From: Mongoliibacter ruber
GTDB taxonomy: Bacteria > Bacteroidota > Bacteroidia > Cytophagales > Cyclobacteriaceae
Length of the DNA: 64,000 bases
Assembly (NCBI RefSeq): GCF_003003005.1
Contig: NZ_PVTR01000010.1
Coordinates: forward strand, 62,001 to 126,000
Direction of reading: 5' to 3'
In this document: positions 33,926 through 42,726 of the stretch, piece after piece
How positions within the stretch are numbered: the stretch's first letter is position 1
Layout: each line of letters opens with the position of its first letter
Notes under the pieces: model-generated
Seen by the model: only the letters and a program-made list of their open reading frames with translations
The model's database searches: none
Told to the model about the DNA's origin: nothing
Position numbers and translations under genes: made by a program

Positions 33926-35275
33926 ATGTTAAAAATAACCGCAACAGGCTTCCTAATGCTGCTGCTTGTCTCCCATGCACAAGCCCAAAGCCAATTGAAG
34001 GAACTGATTGAAATCAGTACGTCCAACTACCCTGAACTGCAAGCCAAACGTCTGGAGACAGAAGCTGCACAAAGCCAAGTCCGCTACGAACGCTCGGACT
34101 TTTTGCCCAGCCTTGATGGCTCCTACCAAATGGTCTATTCGACCAACAACAACATTACCGGTATGTTCCTTCCTGGTTTGGTCATGCCCATTTCAGGGCC
34201 TCCTGTAGCAGAAAACACCATGGATTTCACTTATGGATCCGCGGCATCCCTGCTGATGAACTGGAGCCCTTTTACTTTTGGTAAAAGGGAAAGCAGAATC
34301 CAATCAGCCAAATTTGGACAGGAACTCGCCCAGCATCAGGAATCACTCGCCATTTTGGAACATCAGGTTCGTTTTACCGAAGCCTATCTCAATTATTGGG
34401 CGGCGGCCTCCATGGCTCAGGCTGCTGAGAAAAATAAAGAACGCTTCCAAACCAATCTGGAATTATCCAAGACCCTAGTGGACAATGGACTGCGTCCAGG
34501 TGTGGATTCAGCACAGTTTCGCTCCCTTTTTGTCCGCTCAAAAATTGAAACCCTGCAAGCCCAAAAATCCTCAGAATCCTTCTTGGCACAGGTTAGGGAG
34601 CTTTTGGGAGAAGACCAAAAAGAAATCGGTATTGATCCCAAGCTAAAGAGGCAATTCTTACCCCAGGTGGAAGAACCCATGGAAAACCATCCGCTCCTCC
34701 AAAGTTCAAGAAGCAGAACCTTATTGGCCGAAGCCAAAAAAACAGAACTCAACCGATCTCTTTTGCCGGATCTCAACCTGTGGGGAACTGCCTTTGCCAG
34801 AGGTTCCGCGATACTCTTCGAGGGTGGCTTCAATGAACCGACAGACGGGCTTTCTTTTTCCCGTTACAACTACGGTGTAGGTTTTCAGGTAGCTGTTCCA
34901 ATTTTGCAATTTGCCAGAACCTCCAGGTTGGTTCAAAAGCAAAATTCCCTGATCTCTGCTGCTGAGGCTTATGAAATGCAGGTGGAAAGATCTCTGAAAA
35001 AAGACAGGACGATCGCTAAAGTTGCCTTGGAAAAGGCCTTGGAAGCTGCCATCCTGGCTCCGGAATATGTGCAAGCGGCAGAATACAGTTATCAGGCCCT
35101 TCAGGCCAGGTACGATGCGGGTTTGATCAACCTGAACGAATTGGTACAGGGTCAAGCTGACTTGGCCAAGGCCGAAGCCGAAAGCATCAAAGTCATGGCA
35201 GAAATGTGGAAAGCGCTGCTATACTATGCAGCAGTGAGTGGAAATATGGATTTTTTCTTACAAAACCTGAATTGA
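33926..35275 (+). CDS. TolC family outer-membrane efflux protein
   Basis: Outer-membrane channel component of a tripartite efflux pump. About 449 aa with a signal peptide (MLKITATGFLMLLLVSHAQAQ), two repeated long helical regions, and the TolC-type motif GLRPGVDSAQFRS and its second-half counterpart YDAGLINLNELVQGQADLAKAEAE. The ATG at 33926 starts the signal peptide cleanly; an in-frame ATG at 33899 adds nine residues and is possible. One base separates its stop from the RND gene. The order TolC-RND-adaptor, with the adaptor last, is less usual than adaptor first. Confidence 0.9.
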   Translation: MLKITATGFLMLLLVSHAQAQSQLKELIEISTSNYPELQAKRLETEAAQSQVRYERSDFLPSLDGSYQMVYSTNNNITGMFLPGLVMPISGPPVAENTMDFTYGSAASLLMNWSPFTFGKRESRIQSAKFGQELAQHQESLAILEHQVRFTEAYLNYWAAASMAQAAEKNKERFQTNLELSKTLVDNGLRPGVDSAQFRSLFVRSKIETLQAQKSSESFLAQVRELLGEDQKEIGIDPKLKRQFLPQVEEPMENHPLLQSSRSRTLLAEAKKTELNRSLLPDLNLWGTAFARGSAILFEGGFNEPTDGLSFSRYNYGVGFQVAVPILQFARTSRLVQKQNSLISAAEAYEMQVERSLKKDRTIAKVALEKALEAAILAPEYVQAAEYSYQALQARYDAGLINLNELVQGQADLAKAEAESIKVMAEMWKALLYYAAVSGNMDFFLQNLN

Positions 35276-35276
35276 T

Positions 35277-38200
35277 ATGGACCTGATAAAATTATCCTTG
35301 CGAAAACCCATATCAGTTATGGTAGTGATTTTGGCTATTGGCTTTTTTGCTTTCCTCACCATCCGCAGCATGCCCATCGACATTTTTCCAAAAGTCGGCG
35401 TACCTACCATCTACATAGCCCAACCCTATGGAGGGCTGTCTCCTGAGCAGATGGAAGGTTACCTGAGTTCGGTTTATGAACAGCATTTCATTTATATTAC
35501 AGGCATTTCCTCCATGGAATCCCGCTCAGTGCAGGGCATGTCCCTGATCAAGCTGCAGTTTCACGAAGGCACCGACATGGCAGAATCCATGGCGCAGGTG
35601 GTGGCGCAGGTCAATCGGGCAGGAGGAAAAATGCCTCCTGGTACCATTGCGCCTTTTGTAGTCCGCTATGATGCAGGCAATGTGCCAGTGGGTCAGTTGG
35701 TCTTCAGTTCCGATAGCAGGAGCCTTTCTGAAATCCAGGATTTGGCCGTAAACCGTGTCCGCCCCATGTTTTCTTCCTTGCCAGGAGTTTCCTCTCCCCC
35801 TCCTGTAGGTGGTAATCAAAGGAGTATCGTCGTGGACATTGACCCTGAAAAACTCAGAAGTTACAGGTTATCTACGGAAAATGTGGTGGAGGCCATTGCC
35901 AATGGCAACCGTTTGGTTCCTTCCGGAAGTATACGCATTGACGACACAGAATATTTGGTCAAACCCAATACTGTGGTGGAAAACTTCAAAGAGCTGGAAA
36001 ATATTCCCATTCATAACCAAAGAGGTCCAACAGTTTACCTGAAAGACCTGGCTGAGGTAAAAAACAGTGCCGATATCGCCACGGGATATGCTTTGGTAAA
36101 CGGTCAGCGATCGGTATATATCCCTGTGACCAAAAGGTCTGACGCTTCTACTTGGACGGTGGTGAAAAACATCAAAAATGCCCTTCCGGCTATGCGTGAT
36201 GCCGTACCCGAAGATATCAAAGTGGAGTATGCCTTTGACCAATCGGGTTATGTGATCAAATCCTTGCGCAATATCCTGACCGAAGGCTTGATCGCCTCAA
36301 TCCTGACCGGTTTGATGGTATTGGTGTTTTTGGGGGATTGGAGAAGTGGCTTGGTCGTGGTCATGACCATTCCACTAGCACTATTGTCTTCGATTGTTTT
36401 CTTAAATCTCACCGGGCAAACACTCAATATCATGACTTTGGTTGGATTGGCGCTATCCATTGGGGTTTTGGTCGACGAGGCTACAGTGACGATTGAAAAC
36501 ATACACAGGCATTTGGAAATGGGAAAAAGCCTGCCCCGCGCCATCATTGACGGTACAAGGGAGATCGTGATCCCCAAATTGCTGATTGTATTCAGCATCT
36601 TGGCTGTATTTGTACCTTCTTTTTTTATGTCAGGGGTGCCAAGATCCATGTTTATACCCCTTTCCCTCGCGGTGGGTTTTGCCATGATTGCTTCCTTTAT
36701 CCTTTCCCAATCCTTTGTGCCAGTGGTGGCCAATTGGCTTTTGGACAAAAAATCTTTGGATAAACAGGCTGAAAAGCAAAAAGGAGGCAGATTTGACCGA
36801 ATGCAGGATAGGTACCAAAGCAGCTTGGGCCGCTTGCTGCAACATAGTAAATTGACAGTGGCCATTTATGCTTTGATTTCTTTGCTTTCTGTGGTTGGCT
36901 TGTACCTATTGATCGGTACAGAGATTTTTCCACAGGTAGATGCGGGACAGTTTCAGGTGCGGATCAATGCCAAAGAAGGAACCCGGATCGAACAGACTGA
37001 AAAACTGACCCAGCGTTTTTACAAGGAGTTGGAAGCATTGACTGGAAAAGAAAATATTGAAGTCAGCTCGGGATATGTGGGCACTATTCCTTCTGCCTAC
37101 CCTGCATCCACCAATTACATTTGGAACTCCGGACCACAACAGGCTATCCTTACTGTAAAGCTGAAAGAGAACAGCGGTATCAAAATCGTCCAGCTTAAAG
37201 AAGACATCCGGAAGATGGTTTTGGAAAAAATACCCGAACTGCGCATCAGTTTTGAACCTGCTGACATTGTAGACCAGGTCATGTCTATGGGGGCAAATAA
37301 TCCTTTGGAAGTAGCCATTACCGGCAATAACATCAAAGAAACCCGAGATTTTGCCGAAAAAATCAGGACCAACCTGCAGGAAATCTCTTATCTCCGGGAT
37401 GTGCAAATTGCCCAGCCCTTGGACTACCCAACCTTAGAGGTGAACATAGACCGCATACAGGCCGGGCAATTGGGTTTGTCAGCAGATGATGTGGGCAAGT
37501 CCATGATTTCAGCCACCAATTCCAGCCGTTTTACCCGACCGGTGTATTGGTTGGACAAAAACTCCGGAAATGCCTATCAGGTGCAAGTGGAAATCCCGCA
37601 ATACACGATGAACTCCAAAGAGGACCTTGAAAACATCTTTCTTCCCCGGGTGGGAGAAAGCAATAACCGACTCGGCGACGTGGCAACTATCAATCAAAGC
37701 CTTTCCCAAGGAGAAGTGGTTCGCCTCAACCAACAAAGAATGGTTTCTGTCACCGCCAACCTCCATGACAAGACCATCGGTTCGGCTCGCAAAGACATAG
37801 AGAGTGCCATCAAAGCCGCGGGAGAAAAACCAAGAGGACTCAATGTGCATGTCAGGGGGCAATTGGAGTTTTTGGAAGAAACACTTACCGAATTGCAGAC
37901 AGGATTGATTATTGCGGTTTTTGTCATCTTCCTGATGTTGGCAACCAACTTCCAATCCTTCAAGGCCGCATTGTCGACCCTTTCCACGATTCCGGCTGTG
38001 GCTTCTGGTTCCCTGCTGTTTCTGCTGATCTTTGGTGCTACACTTAATATTCAATCCTACATGGGCTTGATCATGGCTTTGGGTGTTTCTGTAGCCAATG
38101 CCATACTCTTTACCACTTTTGCGGAAGAAGAAAGAAAAAAGCATGGCGATGCCCTCAGGGCAGCCAAAGCCGCAGGAAAGAGCAGGCTGAGACCGATTCT

Positions 38201-38426
38201 GATGACCAGTATTTCCATGATTGTGGGTCTGATTCCCTTGGCGATAGGCGGAGATCAGACTGCACCTTTGGGCATTGCAGTGATCGGAGGACTCTTGTTT
38301 TCGACCATCACCACCCTTTTGATAATGCCTTCCGTATATTCCCGCTTGCTGAAGAATGCCAGCATAGCACCCGTATCCTTAGATCCTTATGACGAAACTT
38401 CCACCCATTATGAAGCAAATGGCTAA
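35277..38426 (+). CDS. Efflux RND transporter permease subunit
   Basis: A 1049-aa proton-driven inner-membrane pump (AcrB/HAE1-like), 12 TMs with large periplasmic loops after TM1 and TM7. The TM4 motif GVLVDEATVTIENIHRHLEMG holds the Asp of the proton relay, with Glu where HAE1 pumps have a second Asp. The N-terminal RKPISVMVVILAIGFFAFLTI and the terminal SMIVGLIPLAIGGDQTAPLGIAVIGGLLFSTITTL match RND family signatures. Substrate (drug, solvent, metal) cannot be assigned; a metal-type HME signature was not seen. Overlaps the adaptor gene by 17 bp. Confidence 0.95.
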   Translation: MDLIKLSLRKPISVMVVILAIGFFAFLTIRSMPIDIFPKVGVPTIYIAQPYGGLSPEQMEGYLSSVYEQHFIYITGISSMESRSVQGMSLIKLQFHEGTDMAESMAQVVAQVNRAGGKMPPGTIAPFVVRYDAGNVPVGQLVFSSDSRSLSEIQDLAVNRVRPMFSSLPGVSSPPPVGGNQRSIVVDIDPEKLRSYRLSTENVVEAIANGNRLVPSGSIRIDDTEYLVKPNTVVENFKELENIPIHNQRGPTVYLKDLAEVKNSADIATGYALVNGQRSVYIPVTKRSDASTWTVVKNIKNALPAMRDAVPEDIKVEYAFDQSGYVIKSLRNILTEGLIASILTGLMVLVFLGDWRSGLVVVMTIPLALLSSIVFLNLTGQTLNIMTLVGLALSIGVLVDEATVTIENIHRHLEMGKSLPRAIIDGTREIVIPKLLIVFSILAVFVPSFFMSGVPRSMFIPLSLAVGFAMIASFILSQSFVPVVANWLLDKKSLDKQAEKQKGGRFDRMQDRYQSSLGRLLQHSKLTVAIYALISLLSVVGLYLLIGTEIFPQVDAGQFQVRINAKEGTRIEQTEKLTQRFYKELEALTGKENIEVSSGYVGTIPSAYPASTNYIWNSGPQQAILTVKLKENSGIKIVQLKEDIRKMVLEKIPELRISFEPADIVDQVMSMGANNPLEVAITGNNIKETRDFAEKIRTNLQEISYLRDVQIAQPLDYPTLEVNIDRIQAGQLGLSADDVGKSMISATNSSRFTRPVYWLDKNSGNAYQVQVEIPQYTMNSKEDLENIFLPRVGESNNRLGDVATINQSLSQGEVVRLNQQRMVSVTANLHDKTIGSARKDIESAIKAAGEKPRGLNVHVRGQLEFLEETLTELQTGLIIAVFVIFLMLATNFQSFKAALSTLSTIPAVASGSLLFLLIFGATLNIQSYMGLIMALGVSVANAILFTTFAEEERKKHGDALRAAKAAGKSRLRPILMTSISMIVGLIPLAIGGDQTAPLGIAVIGGLLFSTITTLLIMPSVYSRLLKNASIAPVSLDPYDETSTHYEANG

Positions 38427-39540
38427 ACATACTATTCCATTCCTATCCCTGCTCCTGCTGGTTCTTTTTTCCTGCAATTCCTCTGAAAATTCTAGGGAAT
38501 CTGTAAAGGAAGAAAAAGTCTATGAAGCATTTACCCTTCAAGAGAGCGACCTTCAGGGAAGTATCAGTCTGCCCGGGGAACTCAAGGCTTTTGAGTCTGT
38601 GGACATCTTTCCCAAAATTACCGGTTATGTGCAAAGCATAAAGGTAGACCGTGGCTCAAAAGTGAAAAAAGGAGAGGTCATTGTGCAGATCGAAGCTCCG
38701 GAAATCATGGCTGAACTTTCCGCAGCCAAAGCCAAGGTACTGCAGGCAGAGGGCTTTGCCCAATCTGCCGAATCCAAGCTTTCCACAATGAAGGACCAGT
38801 ACAATAGGATTCAAAAGACCTCCCAAACTCCTGGAACTGTCTCGGCCTCAGATTTGCTCCGTATGGAAAACCAACTCAAAGAAGAAGAGTCCAATGCAGC
38901 ATCTGCCAAATCCGCCCTGGAAGCTGCCAGGTATCAGTTGCAGGCTGCACAGCAGATGGCCAACTACCTGACCATCCGTGCACCTTTTGATGGGGTGGTG
39001 ACAGAGCGAAATGTGCATACAGGAACATTGGTGAGTGCCCAGACTGGGGACAAACCCATGTTCCGTTTGGAAATGAATGATGTACTCCGCTTGGAAATCC
39101 CTGTTCCAGAATCTTATTCAGGTTTGGACTTCGGTAGTGACAGCCTATCTTTTACGCTGAATTCACAGTCAGGTAAAAACTATAAGGCCATGGTCAGCCG
39201 CCAATCCGGTAGCCTTCAGAATGCCAGCAGAACAGAAATCATGGAAGCCGATGTACCCAACAAGGACGGTAACCTGAAAGCCGGAAGTTTTGCACAAGCG
39301 AAAGTAGGTTATAAAAAAGAAGGCTCTTTGATGATACCAAACACTGCATTGGTGACCAGTATGGAGGACCGTTTTGTAGTCAAAGTGGTGAATGAAGAAG
39401 CCCATCGGGTTTCTGTCAGAAAAGGAATCTCTCAAAATGGACAGACCGAGATTTTTGGTGACCTTCAACCTGGAGACATCATCCTCAAAAATCCTTCAGA
39501 GACAATTCAAAGTGGGGATAGGGTGAAGGTAGACCTTTGA
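38410..39540 (+). CDS. Efflux RND periplasmic adaptor subunit (lipoprotein)
   Basis: A 376-aa membrane fusion protein that bridges the RND pump and TolC. Signal with lipobox LLVLFSC (Cys18 with this start), barrel/lipoyl halves around KITGYVQSIKVDRGSKVKKGEVIVQIEAPE and TIRAPFDGVVTERNVHTGTLV, and a helical hairpin between (about 85-185). ATG 38410 fits a lipoprotein start; an in-frame ATG at 38389 is possible. The last codons, GTA GAC CTT TGA, fall in a copy of the CCTTTGAGGT repeat word, so the gene end was formed by or merged with a repeat. Confidence 0.92.
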   Translation: MKQMAKHTIPFLSLLLLVLFSCNSSENSRESVKEEKVYEAFTLQESDLQGSISLPGELKAFESVDIFPKITGYVQSIKVDRGSKVKKGEVIVQIEAPEIMAELSAAKAKVLQAEGFAQSAESKLSTMKDQYNRIQKTSQTPGTVSASDLLRMENQLKEEESNAASAKSALEAARYQLQAAQQMANYLTIRAPFDGVVTERNVHTGTLVSAQTGDKPMFRLEMNDVLRLEIPVPESYSGLDFGSDSLSFTLNSQSGKNYKAMVSRQSGSLQNASRTEIMEADVPNKDGNLKAGSFAQAKVGYKKEGSLMIPNTALVTSMEDRFVVKVVNEEAHRVSVRKGISQNGQTEIFGDLQPGDIILKNPSETIQSGDRVKVDL

Positions 39541-39652
39541 GGTTTTTAAAACCTCGAAGGCCTTTCTCTACCGAATAAACCTTCGAGGTCAAAAAAAGAC
39601 CTCAAAGGTTAAGTACACCTGACCTTTGGGGTTTCCAAAACCCCTAAAGGTC
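39532..39652. repeat. Half unit plus full unit of the nested-dyad repeat
   Basis: The B-A' half of the 33-kb repeat (ACCTTTGAGGTTTTTAAAAC, then CTCGAAGG) lies at 39533-39560 and contains the adaptor stop codon. A full unit starts with CCTTCGAGGTC at 39580 and ends at about 39652; its inner and outer words have changed together (TTGGGGTTT with AACCCCTAA). Confidence 0.85.
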
Positions 39653-39670
39653 TTTAATGATGAAAAAAAG

Positions 39671-39794
39671 TTTCACGCAAAGGACGCAACGATAACGCAG
39701 CGCACGCAGCGAAAAAAAATAATTTCATATATAAAGTATAACCCTCGTTGCGGTCGCTGCGAATCTCTTGGCGCTCGCTGCGTGAAAAAAACAA
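39671..39794. repeat. Second repeat family, copy 1 (ACGCAAAGGACGCAACG type)
   Basis: About 124 bp: CACGCAAAGGACGCAACGAT, a run of A, ATAATTTCATATATAAAGTA, CCTCGTTGCGGTCGCTGCGA and GCGTGAAAAAAAC. The ends TTTCACGC and GCGTGAAA are inverted complements, so the element has a hairpin form. A near copy lies at 40596-40710, so the two flank the toxin-antitoxin pair as direct repeats. Confidence 0.85.
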
Positions 39795-39850
39795 AGGCCT
39801 TCGATACCGTACGTACGGTATCAAAGGTTAAGAGCACTCGACCTTAAGGG
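39795..39850. repeat. Degenerate repeat with a perfect 20-bp palindrome
   Basis: GATACCGTACGTACGGTATC at 39803-39822 is its own inverse complement. It is flanked by CCTT and AAGG like the outer words of the nested-dyad units, followed by TTAAGAGCACTCGACCTTAAGG, suggesting a changed version of the same family. Confidence 0.6.
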
Positions 39851-39955
39851 TAAAAAATCACCGAAATTCAATATCAAATTCAAATCCTTCCTTCAACTTG
39901 ATCTGGTAATTATTTCGTTATATTTACTGATAAAACATTTAAAAATAGGTTAGCT

Positions 39956-40180
39956 ATGGGCGTAGCAGAATTAAAACTAAAACTTCATCAGACCATTGAT
40001 TCCATCGATGACAAAGATAAATTAGAAGCTTTATATATCCTGTTGAAGGACACAAAGTCTAAGTACGCTTCAATGAATATAAAGGATTATATAAATGCCA
40101 TTGACGAGGCAATTGCTCAAATAAAAGCAGGGGATTTCTCCTTAGTTGAGGATTTTGAAAAGGAATCTGAAAATTGGTGA
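39956..40180 (+). CDS. Putative antitoxin of a ParE/RelE-type module
   Basis: A 74-aa, mostly helical acidic protein (MGVAELKLKLHQTIDSIDDKDKLEALYILLKD...). It has no clear DNA-binding domain but the C-terminal part (YINAIDEAIAQIKAGDFSLVEDFEKES) looks like the extended toxin-binding tail of such antitoxins. Its stop codon overlaps the GTG start of the toxin gene (GTGA). Families of this length beside RelE/ParE toxins are common in Bacteroidota; the assignment rests mainly on position. Flanked on both sides by repeat families. Confidence 0.7.
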   Translation: MGVAELKLKLHQTIDSIDDKDKLEALYILLKDTKSKYASMNIKDYINAIDEAIAQIKAGDFSLVEDFEKESENW

Positions 40181-40485
40181 GGTCCAAAAAATATAATAAA
40201 GTCATGTGGTCAAATAAGGCTAAAATAGCACTAAAGGACCATTACGACTGGATAAAGTTGGATTCGAAAAGTGCAGCTGATAAAGTCAGACAAGAAATAA
40301 TTCGTGCCAGTAAAGAATTAGCTTTTAATCCTGACAGATATCAACTAGATGAATATTACCCTAACAACCCAGGAAACATAAGAAGATTTTTTAAATGGAG
40401 TTATAGGATTGTTTTTCAGGTTCAAGATGATCATGTGGCAATTTTAAACGTTATTCACACCAGTCAAGAGCCTAGTAAAAATTGA
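40177..40485 (+). CDS. Type II toxin-antitoxin system ParE/RelE-family toxin
   Basis: A 102-aa basic protein with the RelE/ParE fold pattern: WSNKAKIALKDHYDWIKLDSKSAADKVRQEIIRA (helices 1-2), LAFNPDRYQLDEYYPNNPGNIRRFFKWSYRIVFQVQDDHVAILNVIHTSQEP (beta sheet with the characteristic R-x-x-x-x-x-YRIVFxV and H-T final strand). The GTG at 40177 overlaps the antitoxin stop by four bases; a TTG at 40174 and an internal ATG at 40204 are alternatives. ParE members poison gyrase and RelE members cut mRNA on the ribosome; the pattern looks more ParE-like but is not decisive. Confidence 0.85.
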   Translation: MRSKKYNKVMWSNKAKIALKDHYDWIKLDSKSAADKVRQEIIRASKELAFNPDRYQLDEYYPNNPGNIRRFFKWSYRIVFQVQDDHVAILNVIHTSQEPSKN

Positions 40486-40893
40486 GAATAAAAGCTTAAT
40501 TTTTCTTTACAAATTAAACTCTATCAAGCCTTTTCAATTTTCTTTTACCCTTGACTTCTAAAACCCCTGAAGTCTAAAAATGAAATAAGTAATAGTTTCT
40601 CGCAAAGGACGCAACGATAACGCCGCGAAAAAAATAATTTCATATATAAAGTATAACCCTCGTTGCGGTCGTTGCGAATCTCTTGGCACTTGTTGCGTGA
40701 AAAAAACAAAAACCTTCGAGGTCAGAAAAAGACCTCAAAGGTTGGCAGCCACCTGACCTTTGGGGTTTCCAAACATCCCGAAGGTCTTTTCACTAATGAG
40801 GACTTTCAGAAAAGCATGGCTCTTAGGGAGCCGAGTGGATCTGATATTCTTTCCACAAAAAGGATACACTGAGCATGGTGTATTTTTTTTAGC
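40486..40893. repeat. Intergenic region with second copies of both repeat families
   Basis: 40596-40710 repeats the ACGCAAAGGACGCAACG element of 39671-39794 with a shorter first part. 40713-40786 is a nested-dyad unit (CCTTCGAGGTC...GACCTTTGGGGTTT...CCCGAAGGTC). No gene is seen. Confidence 0.85.
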
Positions 40894-41664
40894 TCACTCC
40901 ACAAAAATCGTCTTCTTAATACTGGAGAAAGGCCCGTCCAATTCTTTTCCATCTCTTCTTACCAAATTCAAAGTAAGCAAATACTCGCCTTTTGGTAGGT
41001 TTGCCACCCTTACAGGTGTGACTTCCTGTATCTCATACCTGAATTCATTCAAGCTGATTTGAACTTTCAACCTATCCAAGTCTATATCTCCTCCTACAAG
41101 TAAAAAGTCTATGGTGACTTCTTCGTCCTCCTTAAAAAAAGTGTTGTTGGCGGGAAGGTTCAAAGCCAGGTAAGGCTCTGCCTGATAAGGAAAGGGGCGG
41201 GTATCACCTACCATGAAATCCCTATCGACAAAATTCCCAAATTCTTTCAAAGCCAGGCCTTCACCATCCACCAAATAGGCCACTGCCCTGTAGGTGCCTT
41301 CATTCAGTTCTCTTTGAAAAATGGGTGAGTTGTATCCAACAGGATCTCCTGCGTTGAGGATCATTTTCAACTGAAAACCCGCCATCCCAGACTCAAAAGG
41401 ATAGTTTTTGATATTATATTCGAAAGGAACTTTTCCCGGTCTAAACTTTTGGTTTCCCAATGGAGAGTACATCTCAATAACAGCATCAGGATAATCATTT
41501 TCCTCATCATATATGTAAAAACTAATCTCTGGCCGCTCTACAGCTACAGAGTCTGTATTGGGTTCGGAAAGAATAACCATTTCTTCCTTTTTTTCCCTTG
41601 AAGATTCACAGGCAAACGAAAATATGACAGAAATAAGTACTAAATGGAATATGGAGTTTTTCAT
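40894..41664 (-). CDS. Putative lipoprotein of unknown function
   Basis: A 256-aa protein with a lipoprotein signal, lipobox FSFAC (Cys19), a short charged linker (ESSREKKEE) and a beta-rich remainder. Repeated phrases such as EISFYIYDEENDYPDAVIEMYSPLGNQKF and LALNLPANNTFFKEDEEVTIDF suggest two immunoglobulin-like beta domains, with a conserved GxYRAVAYLVDGEGLALKEF between them. I do not recognise the family. Divergent from the oxygenase gene and probably monocistronic. Confidence 0.75.
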   Translation of the reverse strand: MKNSIFHLVLISVIFSFACESSREKKEEMVILSEPNTDSVAVERPEISFYIYDEENDYPDAVIEMYSPLGNQKFRPGKVPFEYNIKNYPFESGMAGFQLKMILNAGDPVGYNSPIFQRELNEGTYRAVAYLVDGEGLALKEFGNFVDRDFMVGDTRPFPYQAEPYLALNLPANNTFFKEDEEVTIDFLLVGGDIDLDRLKVQISLNEFRYEIQEVTPVRVANLPKGEYLLTLNLVRRDGKELDGPFSSIKKTIFVE

Positions 41665-41742
41665 CGATTTACTAGCTAGAAGGCTAAATTATTTAATTTT
41701 AGCCGAAAATGGCTTAACTTTCGAAGTAAAATAAACCAAAGT

Positions 41743-42723
41743 ATGACAGAGATTTTATATGATGAGGTTCCTTCCTTAGATTTGGCGGACTTCATTTCCG
41801 GAGATGCAGAGAAGAAAGCTGCTTTTGTAAAAAAGCTTGGAGATGCTTATCAAAATATTGGTTTCGTAGCCATCAAAAACCATGGACTTAGCAAAGAATT
41901 GCAGGATAAACTTTATACTGTAATCAAAAAGTTTTTTTCCCTTCCTGACGAGGTAAAGAGTAAATATGAAAAGCCTGAAATAGGTTTTCAGAGAGGCTAC
42001 ACCGGAAAAGGAAAAGAGCATGCAAAAGGCAGAAACACTGGTGATTTAAAGGAGTTTTATCATGTGGGTCAAGAATTGGCTGACATTCCGGATACTGACC
42101 CTATCAAGTCAGAATATCCTGCCAATATCTGGCCTGAAGAAATCTCTGAGTTTGAGGAAATCGCCCTCGATATATACCGCACTTTGGAAAATGCCGGCAA
42201 AAACATGCTCAAAGCCATTGCTATTCACTTAGGTCTAGAAGAAGATTATTTCGAAAGCAGGGTGATTTATGGTAATTCGATATTGAGACAGATTCATTAT
42301 TTCCCTATTGAGAATCCCGATGAAGTTCCGGCTGATGCTGTGAGAGCCGCAGAACATGGAGATATCAATCTGATCACCCTTTTGATGGGTGCTTCAGCTG
42401 ATGGACTTCAGGTTTTGAGAAGAGATGGCAAATGGATTCCAATTACCGCCCTACCCGATCAGTTAGTCGTCAATGTGGGTGATATGCTTGAAAGACTGAC
42501 CAATAAAAAATTGAAATCTACTATTCACAGGGTTGTCAATCCACCACGTGAGATGATGCATACGAGTAGATACTCAATTCCGTTTTTTATGCACCCAAGA
42601 TCTGAAATGGACCTGACTTGTTTGGAAAGCTGCATAGATGCAGACAACCCCAAGCAGTTTGAAGATGCCACAGCCGGAGAATTTCTTGATGAGCGACTTC
42701 GCGAATTAGGATTGAAGAAATAG
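41743..42723 (+). CDS. Isopenicillin N synthase-like 2-oxoglutarate/Fe(II) oxygenase
   Basis: A 326-aa non-haem iron oxygenase with a double-stranded beta helix. Iron ligands: His205-x-Asp207 in AAEHGDINLITLLMG, and His262 in STIHRVVNPP; the co-substrate-binding Arg276-x-Ser278 in RYSIPFF. The N-terminal domain (GFVAIKNHG) is the DIOX_N type. Isopenicillin N synthase itself does not use 2-oxoglutarate; most bacterial relatives do. No biosynthetic neighbours hint at a substrate. The chrA gene starts 3 bp after its stop, so the two form an operon. Confidence 0.9.
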   Translation: MTEILYDEVPSLDLADFISGDAEKKAAFVKKLGDAYQNIGFVAIKNHGLSKELQDKLYTVIKKFFSLPDEVKSKYEKPEIGFQRGYTGKGKEHAKGRNTGDLKEFYHVGQELADIPDTDPIKSEYPANIWPEEISEFEEIALDIYRTLENAGKNMLKAIAIHLGLEEDYFESRVIYGNSILRQIHYFPIENPDEVPADAVRAAEHGDINLITLLMGASADGLQVLRRDGKWIPITALPDQLVVNVGDMLERLTNKKLKSTIHRVVNPPREMMHTSRYSIPFFMHPRSEMDLTCLESCIDADNPKQFEDATAGEFLDERLRELGLKK

Positions 42724-42726
42724 GCC

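Noticed and set aside
36248-36865. 205-codon minus-strand ORF and others within the RND gene
   Set aside because: Antisense shadows of a strongly conserved RND protein; no family resemblance.
39626-39847. 73-codon plus-strand ORF in the repeat region
   Set aside because: Formed entirely of repeat sequence; the same applies to the ORF at 40663-40872.
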